A DNA stretch of 64,000 bases from NCBI GenBank assembly GCA_029781115.1, contig JAKOXG010000004.1:62001-126000 (forward strand). The letters are read 5' to 3'. The notes beneath the pieces were generated by a model. It was not told where the DNA came from. It saw nothing but the letters and a program-made list of their open reading frames with translations, and did not search any database. Numbering within the stretch: the stretch's first letter is position 1; the number at the start of each line of letters is the position of its first letter. Made by a program: the position numbers and the translations under genes. The DNA is from Candidatus Cloacimonadota bacterium (lineage in GTDB: Bacteria > Cloacimonadota > Cloacimonadia > Cloacimonadales > Cloacimonadaceae). Below are positions 1-8,966 of this stretch, piece after piece.

Positions 1-57
1 TGTCGGCTTTTTTTGTGTTCGGCTTTTCCGGTCTGTGGAGGGGGCGCCGGAAGGGCG
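1..57. other. Left edge, short noncoding stretch with weak hairpin
   Basis: Downstream of the cyclase gene. It holds a short inverted repeat TTCCGG (26-31) / CCGGAA (47-52). There is no clear T-run after it on the minus strand, so a terminator role is uncertain. No gene is visible. Confidence 0.25.
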
Positions 58-1917
58 TTACTTCAGGCCTATCAGCTCGTAGATCTTAACCGCTTGGTTC
101 TTGCCTTTTACCTTCACTTCGTCCAAAAAGCGGGCTTCTACCAGGTCTTCTACCTGTGCGTAGGTAAATTCGCTGATGATGATGTGCTTTTCGGTGTCGT
201 ATTCTTTGTTGATGGCTTCCAGGCGGGCACCGAGGTTGATGGTATCGCCGATGGCGGTGTAGTCGAAGATCTGCTCACTACCAAGGTTCCCTACCACGGC
301 TTGGCCGGTATTGATGCCGATGCCGATCTCAAAATCCTCCCGTCCTTCCTCACGCCATTTGCGCTGGAGTTGGGAGAGTCTTTCCCTCATCTGCAGAGCG
401 GTTTTGCAGGCTGAAAGTGCCGGATTGGGCAATGGAACAGGCGTCCCATACAGCGCCATGATCTCGTCGCCTACGAACTTGTCCACGATGCCGTCATTGT
501 GAGTGATGGTGTCTACCATGGCGGTGAGATATTCTTTGAGGATTTGCACCGTCTCCTGGGGTTTGTGGTTTTCGGAATAGGTGGTGAAGGAGCGGATGTC
601 TGAGAAGAGCACCGTCACTTCCTGCAACGAGCCGCCATATTGCAGGCTTTTGGGGTCTTTGAGCAGTTTGTCCACCAGCTCGGGTGCCATGTATTGCTGG
701 AAAGCGTTGCGGATGAAGCGTTTCTCTTTGAGTGAAGCCAGATATTGCTTTACCAGAGCCACGATGTAGAGGACAAAGAACAGCAGCAGGCTCTGAACGA
801 TCGGCAGGATCATGGCTGCTTGGATAAAGAGTAGATAGGCTGCAAAATAGAGGGTGGGAGCAAGGATAAGCAGGATGATGGCTCCCCAAACGGGTTTCAC
901 CCGATTCCAGACAAACCACAAGAGGATGGCCAAGACGGCCTGAATGCCCAAGTAGAGCCAAAAATCCACGTGGCTAAGGTATTTATTCTGCAGCACCATC
1001 TCAATGAAGTTGGCGTGTATTTCCACTCCCGGGGTTTGGATGCTGGAGGAGAAGGGGGTGCTGAAGTAGTCGTGCAGCTCGGCGGTGTCGGCTCCGATCA
1101 GCACTATCTTATCGTGGAAAACTCCCTGCTCAACCAGGTCATAAAACTCGTCCATTTCATAGCCCATGTAGCCGGGCATGGCGGTGAGGGAATCGTCTAT
1201 CACGCTGGAAAATGCGACATAGGGGAAGTGGTGAGCCGGGCCAAAGTAGTTGATCAGGGTCTCGTTGTTGCCAACGATGGGTATCTTCTTGTCTGTCACT
1301 TTCAGGTGGCCGCCGCTGCTTTGGATGTGCTTGTCCCAGTCTGCCTGGTAAACTCTGCGGTTGGCCAAAGCGGCTACACCCAGGGTGTATTGATTCTTTT
1401 GGGCAAAGTCGTGGAAAAGTGAGTAGCGGCGCATCACTCCATCCTCGTCTGTGCCAAGGTTTACCACACCCCAGCTGAGGTTGTGCAACATGATGGGATA
1501 TACGGGAGTCAGCAGTTGCTGGTGAGTGTCTCTGCCGGATGTTTCTATGATCTTGCCTGCAAAGACCACGTTTTGGTGCTTTGCGGCAGTCTGTGCCAGG
1601 AGTTCATCGTCAAAGTTGTCGGTGGATTCGGTAAATTCAAGGTCAAATACGATGAGCTTTGCGCCTGCGAGAGTGAGGTTGTCGATCAGTTTGGCATAGT
1701 ATTCCCTGGGGAAGGGGTAGCGTTCATCCAAGGCGTTGAAAGTCTCGTCATCAATGCCTACGATTACTATCTGATCGCTCAAGTCTTGAGCACCTCTGAG
1801 GCGGAAAAGGTTGTCTTGAGCCAGGTGTTCGATCTTGGCAAAAAAGCCGACCAACATCAGTAGCTTGACCACTGCCAAAATAACCAGGGGCGTGAGAATC
1901 GCTTTTAGTGCTTTCAT
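58..1917 (-). CDS. CHASE2-domain adenylate cyclase (class III)
   Basis: 619 residues. One N-terminal membrane segment (about 8-26) is followed by an extracytoplasmic CHASE2 sensor domain (about 30-310), three closely spaced membrane helices (about 318-388), and a cytosolic class III nucleotidyl cyclase domain (about 430-619). The metal-binding aspartates D440 (LFSD) and D484 (VGDE) are present. So are the purine-specifying pair K480 and D552 (FDYTAIGD) and the transition-state pair N561/R565 (NLGAR), so it should be active and make cAMP rather than cGMP. SD AAGGAG lies 5 nt before the ATG. It is the last gene of a minus-strand run whose upstream neighbours are an exported barrel-like protein and a FecR-domain protein, which suggests envelope sensing. 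A terminator-like hairpin precedes it, so it may be partly separately expressed. Confidence 0.9.
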   Translation of the reverse strand: MKALKAILTPLVILAVVKLLMLVGFFAKIEHLAQDNLFRLRGAQDLSDQIVIVGIDDETFNALDERYPFPREYYAKLIDNLTLAGAKLIVFDLEFTESTDNFDDELLAQTAAKHQNVVFAGKIIETSGRDTHQQLLTPVYPIMLHNLSWGVVNLGTDEDGVMRRYSLFHDFAQKNQYTLGVAALANRRVYQADWDKHIQSSGGHLKVTDKKIPIVGNNETLINYFGPAHHFPYVAFSSVIDDSLTAMPGYMGYEMDEFYDLVEQGVFHDKIVLIGADTAELHDYFSTPFSSSIQTPGVEIHANFIEMVLQNKYLSHVDFWLYLGIQAVLAILLWFVWNRVKPVWGAIILLILAPTLYFAAYLLFIQAAMILPIVQSLLLFFVLYIVALVKQYLASLKEKRFIRNAFQQYMAPELVDKLLKDPKSLQYGGSLQEVTVLFSDIRSFTTYSENHKPQETVQILKEYLTAMVDTITHNDGIVDKFVGDEIMALYGTPVPLPNPALSACKTALQMRERLSQLQRKWREEGREDFEIGIGINTGQAVVGNLGSEQIFDYTAIGDTINLGARLEAINKEYDTEKHIIISEFTYAQVEDLVEARFLDEVKVKGKNQAVKIYELIGLK

Positions 1918-1939
1918 CCGGTCTCCTTATCCCAAAAAG

Positions 1940-1964
1940 AAGGGAGGTCTTGGTGGCCTCCCTT
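1940..1964 (-). terminator. Terminator-like hairpin between barrel gene and cyclase
   Basis: AAGGGAGG (1940-1947) pairs perfectly with CCTCCCTT (1957-1964) around a 9-nt loop. On the minus strand it is followed by TTCTTTTT. It lies just past the stop of the barrel-like gene and about 20 nt before the cyclase start, so it may end the upstream transcript or attenuate the cyclase. Confidence 0.6.
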
Positions 1965-1982
1965 ATCGTTTATCTGCCTAAC

Positions 1983-4385
1983 CTAAAACCTCTGAGAGAT
2001 CAGGAAGTTCCAAGTCAGCAGGTTGTTTTTGTAGTTTGGGTCGTTTTTGTCTTTTTGATATTTCTTGCTGATGCCGGTGCTGATGTTCATATCTTGAATG
2101 GGGCTGGCATCCAAGCCGAGAGTGATATAATCAAAGGATTGATCGGCACTGTCGCCTACCAGGTTGACTCTCCTGTAACTGGCAAAGGGGATGAGCTTTT
2201 CGGCCAGGAAGGCATAGTCAGCACGGGCAAACAGGTTGTAGTTGCTGTTGGAAAGGTCGCTGGATACCAAGTCCTTGTCCTGGGTTGACTTGGAGAACAC
2301 AAACTGCGTCTTCAGGGGCAGCACAACGAGGCGGTTGGTCATGGAGAAGTTGATGCTATTTGAGAAGTTTTCATAGATCAGGTTCTCATTTGCGCCTTGC
2401 AGGCTGTTGTTTGTGCCCATTCTGTAGGTGATGTCCAGCTGTGATGGCACGACTGGAATCTGCTTGATGTCGTATCCCAAGCCCACAGAGATACTGTTTG
2501 AATTACGCTTGAGGGGCACAAATTGGGCGGGGTCTTGCACCCTGGGATTGTTCTCGTTGGTAGTGACAGTGTTGAAGAACGATCCCTTCAGATATGGGAA
2601 TTTGGGGATGCGCAACATCGCTTGGCCAAACCAAGAGTCACTGATCTGCGTTTCATTGCGGGTGAGGGAGAGGTTGTTCTGAGTGCGATTGAAGCCGCCA
2701 TTGAAGTTAAAATAGCGTCCGATGCAGAAGTGATCAGTGATGTTGATCTGCGATGTGTCTTTGGGATACTGGTTGATACTGAGTGAGTTGAAAGCACCTC
2801 CCACCGCGGTAAAGCTGAAGTTGAGCAGGTTGTTGAAGACGATGGTACGGAGGAAGGCGGTCGCAGCAAAGTTATCAATACTGGGCATGAAGGGCTGCAT
2901 GTTGCGGTTGATCACAAAGAGCTCAGACAGCTCATCAGGATTGATAAAGTCCAATTCGGGGGCGATCTGTTCTATATCTTCCATAGAAATGGTGGCATCC
3001 AAGGTGTTGGTGTTCAGAAGACTGGCAGCAACTTCAGCACCCAAGACCACGCTTTGCTCAGGGAGATTGATCTTCAGGTCGCCGCTTAGCACCATATTGT
3101 CCTGAGGTGTAACGCTGTAGGCCTCGTTTCCATATGCGTTCAGGTATGTGTATTGTGCTTTGGGCAGGGATGAGATGATGTCACGGTTTCTTGCGCCATT
3201 GATGCCGATGGAAAAGCCCTGTTCGTTGCCCAGGCGCAATCTGCCTCCTATCACTTCCTGGCGGAATGTGCCACCGGGAGCTACGACGGGTAATCCGTTG
3301 TCGTCAGTATCCGGCAGTGTGGTGGCGCGGACGATTTCTCCCGCCAGCACTTCTATGCCTATCTGCCTGCCAAACAGCTTGCTGTAGAGGCCAAACTGGT
3401 TGCGGTGGTTGAGCACGAATTGGCTGAGCTTGGGGGTGTAATCGCCGGCAATAACCTCCCAGACGGGGAGCTTGAAGCCCAGGGTATAGCGGTTTACCCT
3501 CTGGGCGTTCTTATCTTCAAGCGAGCTGTAGAGCAGGTTTGTAAAGCCAGTGATGACTCCATAATTGATGCTGGCTTCTCCCCAAGTCATCCAGTCGTTT
3601 TTGTTCTTGAAGACATTGGTCAGTCCCGCAGAGTAGTCGTGATCATAGACATTGGAGGCAAAGTTGATGTTTCCCGAATAGTTGACCGGGATACGAGCCT
3701 TGCCCCTTGGCACCTTGAGGTCCCAGATTTGAGATTGCACCCTGCCTCTGTCTTTGATAGCGGTCACTAAGGCGCGTGCTTCTCCACCTTTGACTTTCGG
3801 GTTTCTATAGACTACCGCGTTATCCGTGATGGTGCAATCCTTGGTGACGTCCACGCCGCCAATCCACACTTTGATGGTGCTGCGATCGATTGCCTGCGCT
3901 ATCTCAAAGAAGGAGACGGCAAACACGAAGGCGTCTGATTCAAACTCACCCTCGGTGCTGAGCAGGACAAAACCCTCATCCAGCTTGCCATGCATAGGGC
4001 CTGGGCTGAGGATGTAGGGGCCATTGACGTCAAACTCATAAGGGAGGATCTCCTCTCTATAATCATCGAGCACAAACTCATAATAGTATTGGATGTCTCT
4101 GTCTTTGATATGAGAGCTCTTGAGCACTCCCTCCCAGATGGGTGATCCAGGGGATTGGCGCTTCAAATACTGGTAGCGGTACTCGGTCTCATGTGCCTGG
4201 CGGTAGCGCAGTCTCACCGATTTGACTATTGGAGCACCGAGGTTTACCTCCACTCGCATTATTACGTCTTCCCCGAAGGCATAGTGCGCCGGGGCTTGGT
4301 TTTGAGCGTTGATCGTGCGACTGTTCTGCGCTATAGCTACAATCGAGATACCGAGCAACGCAAGGCAGATGATGATTCTTTTCAT
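1983..4385 (-). CDS. Exported outer-membrane beta-barrel-like protein, unknown function
   Basis: 800 residues with a clear Sec signal peptide (about 1-19, ending at AIAQ). Residues 30-250 look like beta-sandwich domains. From about 270 onward there are many alternating amphipathic strands rich in Asn, Tyr and Phe (motifs such as LNFSFTAVG, LDITYRMG). The protein ends in an aromatic residue, LISQRF, as outer-membrane barrels do. I do not recognise the family. It is 17 nt downstream of a FecR-domain gene and upstream of the CHASE2 cyclase, so the three may form one envelope system (inference). Confidence 0.7.
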   Translation of the reverse strand: MKRIIICLALLGISIVAIAQNSRTINAQNQAPAHYAFGEDVIMRVEVNLGAPIVKSVRLRYRQAHETEYRYQYLKRQSPGSPIWEGVLKSSHIKDRDIQYYYEFVLDDYREEILPYEFDVNGPYILSPGPMHGKLDEGFVLLSTEGEFESDAFVFAVSFFEIAQAIDRSTIKVWIGGVDVTKDCTITDNAVVYRNPKVKGGEARALVTAIKDRGRVQSQIWDLKVPRGKARIPVNYSGNINFASNVYDHDYSAGLTNVFKNKNDWMTWGEASINYGVITGFTNLLYSSLEDKNAQRVNRYTLGFKLPVWEVIAGDYTPKLSQFVLNHRNQFGLYSKLFGRQIGIEVLAGEIVRATTLPDTDDNGLPVVAPGGTFRQEVIGGRLRLGNEQGFSIGINGARNRDIISSLPKAQYTYLNAYGNEAYSVTPQDNMVLSGDLKINLPEQSVVLGAEVAASLLNTNTLDATISMEDIEQIAPELDFINPDELSELFVINRNMQPFMPSIDNFAATAFLRTIVFNNLLNFSFTAVGGAFNSLSINQYPKDTSQINITDHFCIGRYFNFNGGFNRTQNNLSLTRNETQISDSWFGQAMLRIPKFPYLKGSFFNTVTTNENNPRVQDPAQFVPLKRNSNSISVGLGYDIKQIPVVPSQLDITYRMGTNNSLQGANENLIYENFSNSINFSMTNRLVVLPLKTQFVFSKSTQDKDLVSSDLSNSNYNLFARADYAFLAEKLIPFASYRRVNLVGDSADQSFDYITLGLDASPIQDMNISTGISKKYQKDKNDPNYKNNLLTWNFLISQRF

Positions 4386-4402
4386 AATGACTTCTCTGAT
4401 GT

Positions 4403-5083
4403 TTAGTATTCTATTTCTATGATTCTGGTATTGCCGTCTTTATCGACCATGGGGATTCTCAGGATGTTGGGAGTGTGGTCATCCAAAGACCCTTCTTCCG
4501 CTGTTGCCAAGGTTTGGAGGTCTTCCTCGGTGGTATCCCGGATGCTCATTGTCAGATCCTTATCCACGATTGCGGTCTGACCTTCAGTCACATCGGAGTT
4601 TTCACCGGTGTCGGGAATCTCCACATTCACAGTTCCCTTGGTAACGATGTAGGTCACTTCGCCATCGTTGTTTACGCTGGTGAGGAACTCGGTTCCCTTC
4701 ACGGAAGCCACGGTGGTGGGGGTGCTCACCTTCATGCTGCCTTTGCTTTTGGGATCCACCTTCGTGAAGACACTTCCGGAAAAGACCTTAACGTTCTTGT
4801 CCAGGTTTCTGTCTTTACGAGATGCGTTTACCAACACATAAGAATTGGCAAAGACCTTGATGGTGGTGGAGTTGTCGACATATTTATAGGCTGCGAAGGA
4901 TTGGCTGCGGGTGCGAATTTCATCTTGGTTATTGAGGCTGTCGCCTACCTTGAAGCTGACGTCTTTGCCACCCCTTCTGAGGTTTACCTTGCCTTTGGCG
5001 GCGGTCAAAAGTCCCACTCCAGTAGCGTCTAAAGCTGTAAAAATCAAGGCGATGAGTATGAGAGTAAAGATAGTCCTTTTCAT
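4403..5083 (-). CDS. Exported FecR-domain protein
   Basis: 226 residues with an N-terminal signal peptide (about 1-20). A FecR domain covers about 25-170, with its usual features: AAKGKVNLRRGG and VGDSLNNQDEIRT near the start, then TPTTVASVKGTEF around residue 125. It lacks the cytoplasmic/TM part of true FecR sigma-regulators, so it is the stand-alone periplasmic type. The C-terminal tail is acidic. The SD in GGAGGAACC before the ATG is strong. The gene sits 9 nt from the upstream unknown gene and 17 nt from the barrel gene. Stand-alone FecR proteins often occur next to CHASE2 cyclases, as here (family knowledge). Confidence 0.85.
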   Translation of the reverse strand: MKRTIFTLILIALIFTALDATGVGLLTAAKGKVNLRRGGKDVSFKVGDSLNNQDEIRTRSQSFAAYKYVDNSTTIKVFANSYVLVNASRKDRNLDKNVKVFSGSVFTKVDPKSKGSMKVSTPTTVASVKGTEFLTSVNNDGEVTYIVTKGTVNVEIPDTGENSDVTEGQTAIVDKDLTMSIRDTTEEDLQTLATAEEGSLDDHTPNILRIPMVDKDGNTRIIEIEY

Positions 5084-5092
5084 GGTTCCTCC

Positions 5093-6220
5093 TTAGTTCC
5101 CTACTGTGATATCTATGTCTTTGGTGATGATCTCTTGAAGCACTCTGATGGCTTCATGGCCGCTATAGTTTCTGCCATTGAGGATCACGTTTCCGGCGGG
5201 GTCAAACCCTGCTGCGATCAGGGTATTGATGTCTGCATTGTCCAGACTCATCAGCAGAGCTTTCAGTTCGCTCATATTCCCAACAATACCGCCATCTGTA
5301 ACATATTGAAATACATACCAATCACTCTTGAGGCTTGATGCGCTGTCAGGCCTTCTGGAGGGAGGTAATTTGGGGTTGTCTTCGGTGAATCTGTCCAAAG
5401 TGATTTGCCAAGCATAGTAGCTGCCATCATTGAAGGGAAGATATTCTGCAAACATGAAGTTGTTGATCAAATCTTGCGCCGCCATCTCATCCGGTGTCTC
5501 GTAGAAGAGTGATCCGGTGAGTGCTACTGAGTTTTGGGTGGGTGGCACAGTTTGCGGAAACTCCTTGATGGTGATCCAAGCTTTGTTGAAGCCGGTGTTT
5601 ACTGCATTCCAGGCGAAGCTTACAGGCTTCATACTCACTTGGGGTGGAGTGCTGCCAAGCTTCTGGCCGGGAGAAAGCAGCGTGATGGTTCCGGTGTTTT
5701 TCACTGTGATAGTGAAGGTGGAAGGTGGCTCATAAGGCCCGGAAGTGACAGACCTCAGGCTGATGTCTGCTCTGATGACGCCATCCGGGAAGTATCCGGA
5801 AAGAAGAGCTTGCTTGAGGGTGGGGTCAATTTTCATGATGTCATCAAAGGTGATTTTCCCGCTGACCCTGACGAAATTAGCGCTTGATGCATTGGTAAAC
5901 AGGTCTACATTGGTCAAAAAGAGTCTCTCGGAAGGAGCTATCGGGCGCCTGGACTGAAACTCTGTCACCGGCATTTTCTTGCCATTCCAGCTCAGCTCTA
6001 TTTTCATGCCCAGTGTATGTTCTTTAGAGCTGATGTTCTGGATGGTGAAGGTGGTTAGGTGGGGTTGTCCTTCTGCGTTTTCTGGATCGAATGTAGCAGA
6101 GCTGAGCTCGTTTAGGAGTATATTATCCGGCATGAATGTGCCGCTGAAGTTGTTGCCCAACACCTGCATAGGGATCATGCTTATCATAAGCAGAATGAGA
6201 AGCTTTGGTAAATGTCTCAT
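5093..6220 (-). CDS. Exported protein of unknown function
   Basis: 375 residues. A signal peptide (about 1-22, cut near VLGNN) is followed by a beta-rich region with Ig/Fn3-like character (FTIQNISSKEHTLGMKIEL, residues about 57-75), a proline-rich segment near 290, and a helical C-terminus that ends in ITVGN. No catalytic motif is visible and I do not recognise the family. It is 12 nt downstream of ddl and 9 nt upstream of the FecR gene, so it is cotranscribed with them. A periplasmic role with the FecR/barrel/cyclase set is an inference from position only. Confidence 0.65.
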   Translation of the reverse strand: MRHLPKLLILLMISMIPMQVLGNNFSGTFMPDNILLNELSSATFDPENAEGQPHLTTFTIQNISSKEHTLGMKIELSWNGKKMPVTEFQSRRPIAPSERLFLTNVDLFTNASSANFVRVSGKITFDDIMKIDPTLKQALLSGYFPDGVIRADISLRSVTSGPYEPPSTFTITVKNTGTITLLSPGQKLGSTPPQVSMKPVSFAWNAVNTGFNKAWITIKEFPQTVPPTQNSVALTGSLFYETPDEMAAQDLINNFMFAEYLPFNDGSYYAWQITLDRFTEDNPKLPPSRRPDSASSLKSDWYVFQYVTDGGIVGNMSELKALLMSLDNADINTLIAAGFDPAGNVILNGRNYSGHEAIRVLQEIITKDIDITVGN

Positions 6221-6232
6221 TGTTCCTCCATT

Positions 6233-7162
6233 TTAAACATTGTGTATGATAGTTTCTATTAGTCTTGCAAAATCTATTCCCACAGCTTTGGCAGCCATGG
6301 GGGTGAGGCTGAGGGATGTCATGCCCGGCAGCGTATTTACCTCCAAAAACCAGGCTTTATCTCCATCATATCGAAAGTCCACCCGGGCGTAGCTCTTGAG
6401 GTCAAAAGCATGCCAGAGGCGTGTCGCATAGACCTGTAATAAACGTGACAGAGCCGGGTCTATTTCAGCGGGTGCCACATAGACGGTTTTCCCTTCGTTG
6501 TATTTATTGGTATAATCATACCAGCCTTCCACAGGCTTGATCTCCACCACGGGCAAGGCTTTGCCTTCCAGGACGGTGACGGTGAGCTCAGCGCCGGGTA
6601 TGTATTTCTCGATCAAGACGATGTTTGACTCCTTGAAAGCCAGCTCTACAGCCGGTTTCAGCTCTTTGATATGAGTAACCAGAGAAGTCCCCACGCTGGA
6701 GCCTCCGTCGTTTGGTTTCACCACCACCGGCAGTCCCAGTGAGCCCAGGAAGCCGCTCAGATCTTCATCGGTATTATAATCCACAATCATGTTTTCACGC
6801 ATGATGATAAAGTCTGCTGTGGGCACTCCAATATCTCTGGCGACGAGCTTGGAGATATATTTGTCCATGGTGATGCAACAGGCTCTGGAGCCGCTACCCG
6901 TAAAGGGGATATGCGCCAACTCAAAGGCAGCCTGCATCTTACCGTTTTCTCCCTCGCCTCCATGCAGGGCAAAGAAGACCACATCTGCAGAGCCTGCTTT
7001 GATGGCTGCAATCAGGTCTGAAAGCGTGGGATAATCCTGAGGGTCAAGCTCAAACACGTTGTATCCCAAAGCTTTGAGCTGAGCAGAGACCGCAGCTCCG
7101 CTGAGCAGTGAGATTTTACGTTCTGATGAGCTTCCGCCCTTTAAAACACATATCGTCTTCAT
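6233..7162 (-). CDS. ddl: D-alanine--D-alanine ligase
   Basis: 309 residues, the usual length for the short DdlB type. This ATP-grasp enzyme joins two D-Ala for peptidoglycan precursors in the cytosol. Visible motifs are HGGEGE (67-72), TGSG (88-91), KPNDGGSSVG (149-158), the omega-loop WYDYTNKY (214-221) and the metal-binding EVNTLPGMT (274-282). The loop tyrosine typical of D-Ala-D-Ala rather than D-Ala-D-lactate ligases is present (YDY). It is followed 12 nt later by an exported protein gene. No other mur genes are nearby, which is unusual since ddl often sits in the mur cluster. Confidence 0.95.
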   Translation of the reverse strand: MKTICVLKGGSSSERKISLLSGAAVSAQLKALGYNVFELDPQDYPTLSDLIAAIKAGSADVVFFALHGGEGENGKMQAAFELAHIPFTGSGSRACCITMDKYISKLVARDIGVPTADFIIMRENMIVDYNTDEDLSGFLGSLGLPVVVKPNDGGSSVGTSLVTHIKELKPAVELAFKESNIVLIEKYIPGAELTVTVLEGKALPVVEIKPVEGWYDYTNKYNEGKTVYVAPAEIDPALSRLLQVYATRLWHAFDLKSYARVDFRYDGDKAWFLEVNTLPGMTSLSLTPMAAKAVGIDFARLIETIIHNV

Positions 7163-7216
7163 CGTACCTCAAAGTTTCTTAGTTCAATCATAATACTAAA
7201 GTCTCCCCGAATCCCC

Positions 7217-8134
7217 TCAATTAGTTACCCGGAAGAACAGTTGGAGCTGATGTCCCATCGAAGCCTTAAATCTTGCCACTTCCGGCACGTTTGCTCCGCA
7301 GAAATCCAAAACCTTGCAGCTGGATTCCATGGTTTTGATCAGCATATCAGTATGCCAGAGGCTCACACCTTTATCCATCTCCTCTTTCACACTGCTGCGG
7401 AAGAGGGAGTAAGCGACCTGATCATCACCCTGCAGGATGATGTTGATGCTCACTATTTTGTCATCCCTGCACACATTGTGTTGTTTGATCAATCCTACTT
7501 TTGCCAAGTCTTCAATATACGTTTTCAGTCTGTCGCCGTCCTTGCTCCACTGCATACTTTTGCGTTTAAACATCACATTTCTCAGCTCCATGAAGGCAGA
7601 GGCGTCCAAGAATTCCTGAAAAGTGTAGCCTTCTTTGTCTGCCAGCCTCAGCTTCCTGCGCTCCTTGCCCATGGGTTGCGCATCCAGAGTATAATCATAG
7701 AGAGTATAATCATGGACATAGGTATAAAGCGGCTGCACCTTGAGCTTGTTCCAGATAAATCCCCTCATATCGTAGTTTGAAGGCGCCAGAGTGATGTTAA
7801 ACTTCTTGTAATGTTTTTTGAGAAAGATGGCGAGCTCGGAACAGATACGCAGCTCATCCAATCCCTTGCGGGCAAGGACGATACCTGCGTTGTGATAAAA
7901 GTGCACTCCTTGGTAAAAGGAACCCTTGGAGGGCATCAACCTGGTGAAACCCAGGTAACTCTGCTCATAGACTGGCATTTGGGCTAACAGTTCCTCGCCT
8001 TTATACACGTTAATCAGCTTGGGTTCATAGTCATGCAGCGCAGCAGAGGCTTGCATCAATTCCGCTCTGCACCACACAGGGGTGCTGGCAGACTGCTCTG
8101 CTGCATTGGGACTGGTTAGCACTATATCATACAT
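7217..8134 (-). CDS. FemAB/GNAT-like (BioF2-type) acyltransferase
   Basis: 305 residues. The C-terminal half resembles the Acetyltransf_6/FemAB-like GNAT fold: MGKERRKLRLADKEGY around 150, a central VSINIILQGDDQVAYSLF segment, and the C-terminal DFCGANVPEVARFKASMG signature typical of this family. Substrate is unknown; relatives modify peptidoglycan peptides or glycan intermediates. It starts 4 nt after the response-regulator stop, so the two are cotranscribed. ddl follows after 54 nt, so a cell-wall role is possible (inference). Confidence 0.75.
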   Translation of the reverse strand: MYDIVLTSPNAAEQSASTPVWCRAELMQASAALHDYEPKLINVYKGEELLAQMPVYEQSYLGFTRLMPSKGSFYQGVHFYHNAGIVLARKGLDELRICSELAIFLKKHYKKFNITLAPSNYDMRGFIWNKLKVQPLYTYVHDYTLYDYTLDAQPMGKERRKLRLADKEGYTFQEFLDASAFMELRNVMFKRKSMQWSKDGDRLKTYIEDLAKVGLIKQHNVCRDDKIVSINIILQGDDQVAYSLFRSSVKEEMDKGVSLWHTDMLIKTMESSCKVLDFCGANVPEVARFKASMGHQLQLFFRVTN

Positions 8135-8138
8135 ATCA

Positions 8139-8501
8139 TTACCTTGTGAGTATTTTCTGCACGATGTTGAGTAGCTCCATTAATTGAAAGGGCTTGATGA
8201 TGTAGCTTGATTTGCCCTCGATCACGGTATTGTAGACCAAATCAATGGTGGGATAGCCGGTCATGATCAGGCAATAGATATCCGGATCCTGCTCCATGAG
8301 CTTGGCCATCAATTCCAAGCCACTCATGCCGGGCATAGTTTGGTCTACAATAGCGAGCTGATACTCTCCTACATTGAATTTCGCCAAGGCAATGGATGCA
8401 TTTTCAGCCGTACTCACCCTATAGCCGTTTGCCAATAGAAAGTCAGCTATTACCTCCCTGAGCAAGCGGTCATCGTCTACAATTAAAACATGCGCATCCA
8501 T
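8139..8501 (-). CDS. Single-domain response regulator (CheY-like)
   Basis: A receiver domain with no output domain. The acidic pair is in VDDD near the N-terminus, the phospho-acceptor Asp in AIVDQTMPG, the switch Thr in IMTGY, and the conserved Lys in IIKPF. I prefer the ATG at 8501 (MDAHVLIVDDD) because a GGAG lies 11 nt upstream. An in-frame ATG at 8522 would add seven residues. No histidine kinase is adjacent. Output is probably by protein contact. Confidence 0.85.
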   Translation of the reverse strand: MDAHVLIVDDDRLLREVIADFLLANGYRVSTAENASIALAKFNVGEYQLAIVDQTMPGMSGLELMAKLMEQDPDIYCLIMTGYPTIDLVYNTVIEGKSSYIIKPFQLMELLNIVQKILTR

Positions 8502-8631
8502 CAGTTTATAAACTCCATACATATAATCTTAGGTCACGGCTGCTATCTTTTATACCCTCACCAATCTGTCAACCAAAAATGTGGTTTTCGGCTCACAAAA
8601 AGTTATATTTTAGGAAATTAAGTCTTTTGTA

Positions 8632-8660
8632 TTGACGAGAATCGGCTTATAATATATTTG
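8632..8660 (+). promoter_or_regulatory. Promoter candidate for the cold-shock gene
   Basis: TTGACG (8632-8637), then 15 nt, then TATATTTGG (8653-8661). The -10 part fits the Bacteroidetes-type TAnnTTTG. Read as a classical -10, TATTTG is 17 nt from the -35. The transcript would start near 8666, leaving a leader of about 26 nt with SD AAGAGGT. Confidence 0.6.
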
Positions 8661-8691
8661 GTAATGCAAATAAAAGATAAGAGGTAAAGCA

Positions 8692-8904
8692 ATGAAAGGA
8701 AGAGTAAAATGGTTTAACAAGAACAAAGGATATGGATTCATAACCACTGAGGACAACAAGGAATACTTCGCTCACTGGAAGTCGATTGTCACAAACTCAC
8801 CGATGGAGTTGAAAGTCCTCGAGCAGGATGAAATCGTCACTTTTGATCTGATGGATACCGATAAAGGCATCCAGGCGATTAACATCATCAGGGTTAATGC
8901 CTGA
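8692..8904 (+). CDS. Cold-shock domain protein
   Basis: 70 residues, a single OB-fold cold-shock domain that binds single-stranded RNA/DNA. RNP1 is KGYGFI (about 12-17). RNP2 is changed to YFAHWKSI instead of the usual VFVHFSAI. SD AAGAGGT lies 6 nt before the ATG. It is monocistronic, with a promoter candidate upstream and a strong terminator downstream. Confidence 0.9.
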   Translation: MKGRVKWFNKNKGYGFITTEDNKEYFAHWKSIVTNSPMELKVLEQDEIVTFDLMDTDKGIQAINIIRVNA

Positions 8905-8925
8905 CGCAATTTCGTGTCTCAAGAT

Positions 8926-8960
8926 AAAGGCCGATATTTCTTTAGCATCGGCCTTTTTTT
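8926..8960 (+). terminator. Rho-independent terminator of the cold-shock gene
   Basis: AGGCCGAT (8928-8935) pairs with ATCGGCCT (8947-8954), followed by a run of seven T. The T-run ends only 6 nt before the next start codon. Confidence 0.9.
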
Positions 8961-8966
8961 GATAGC

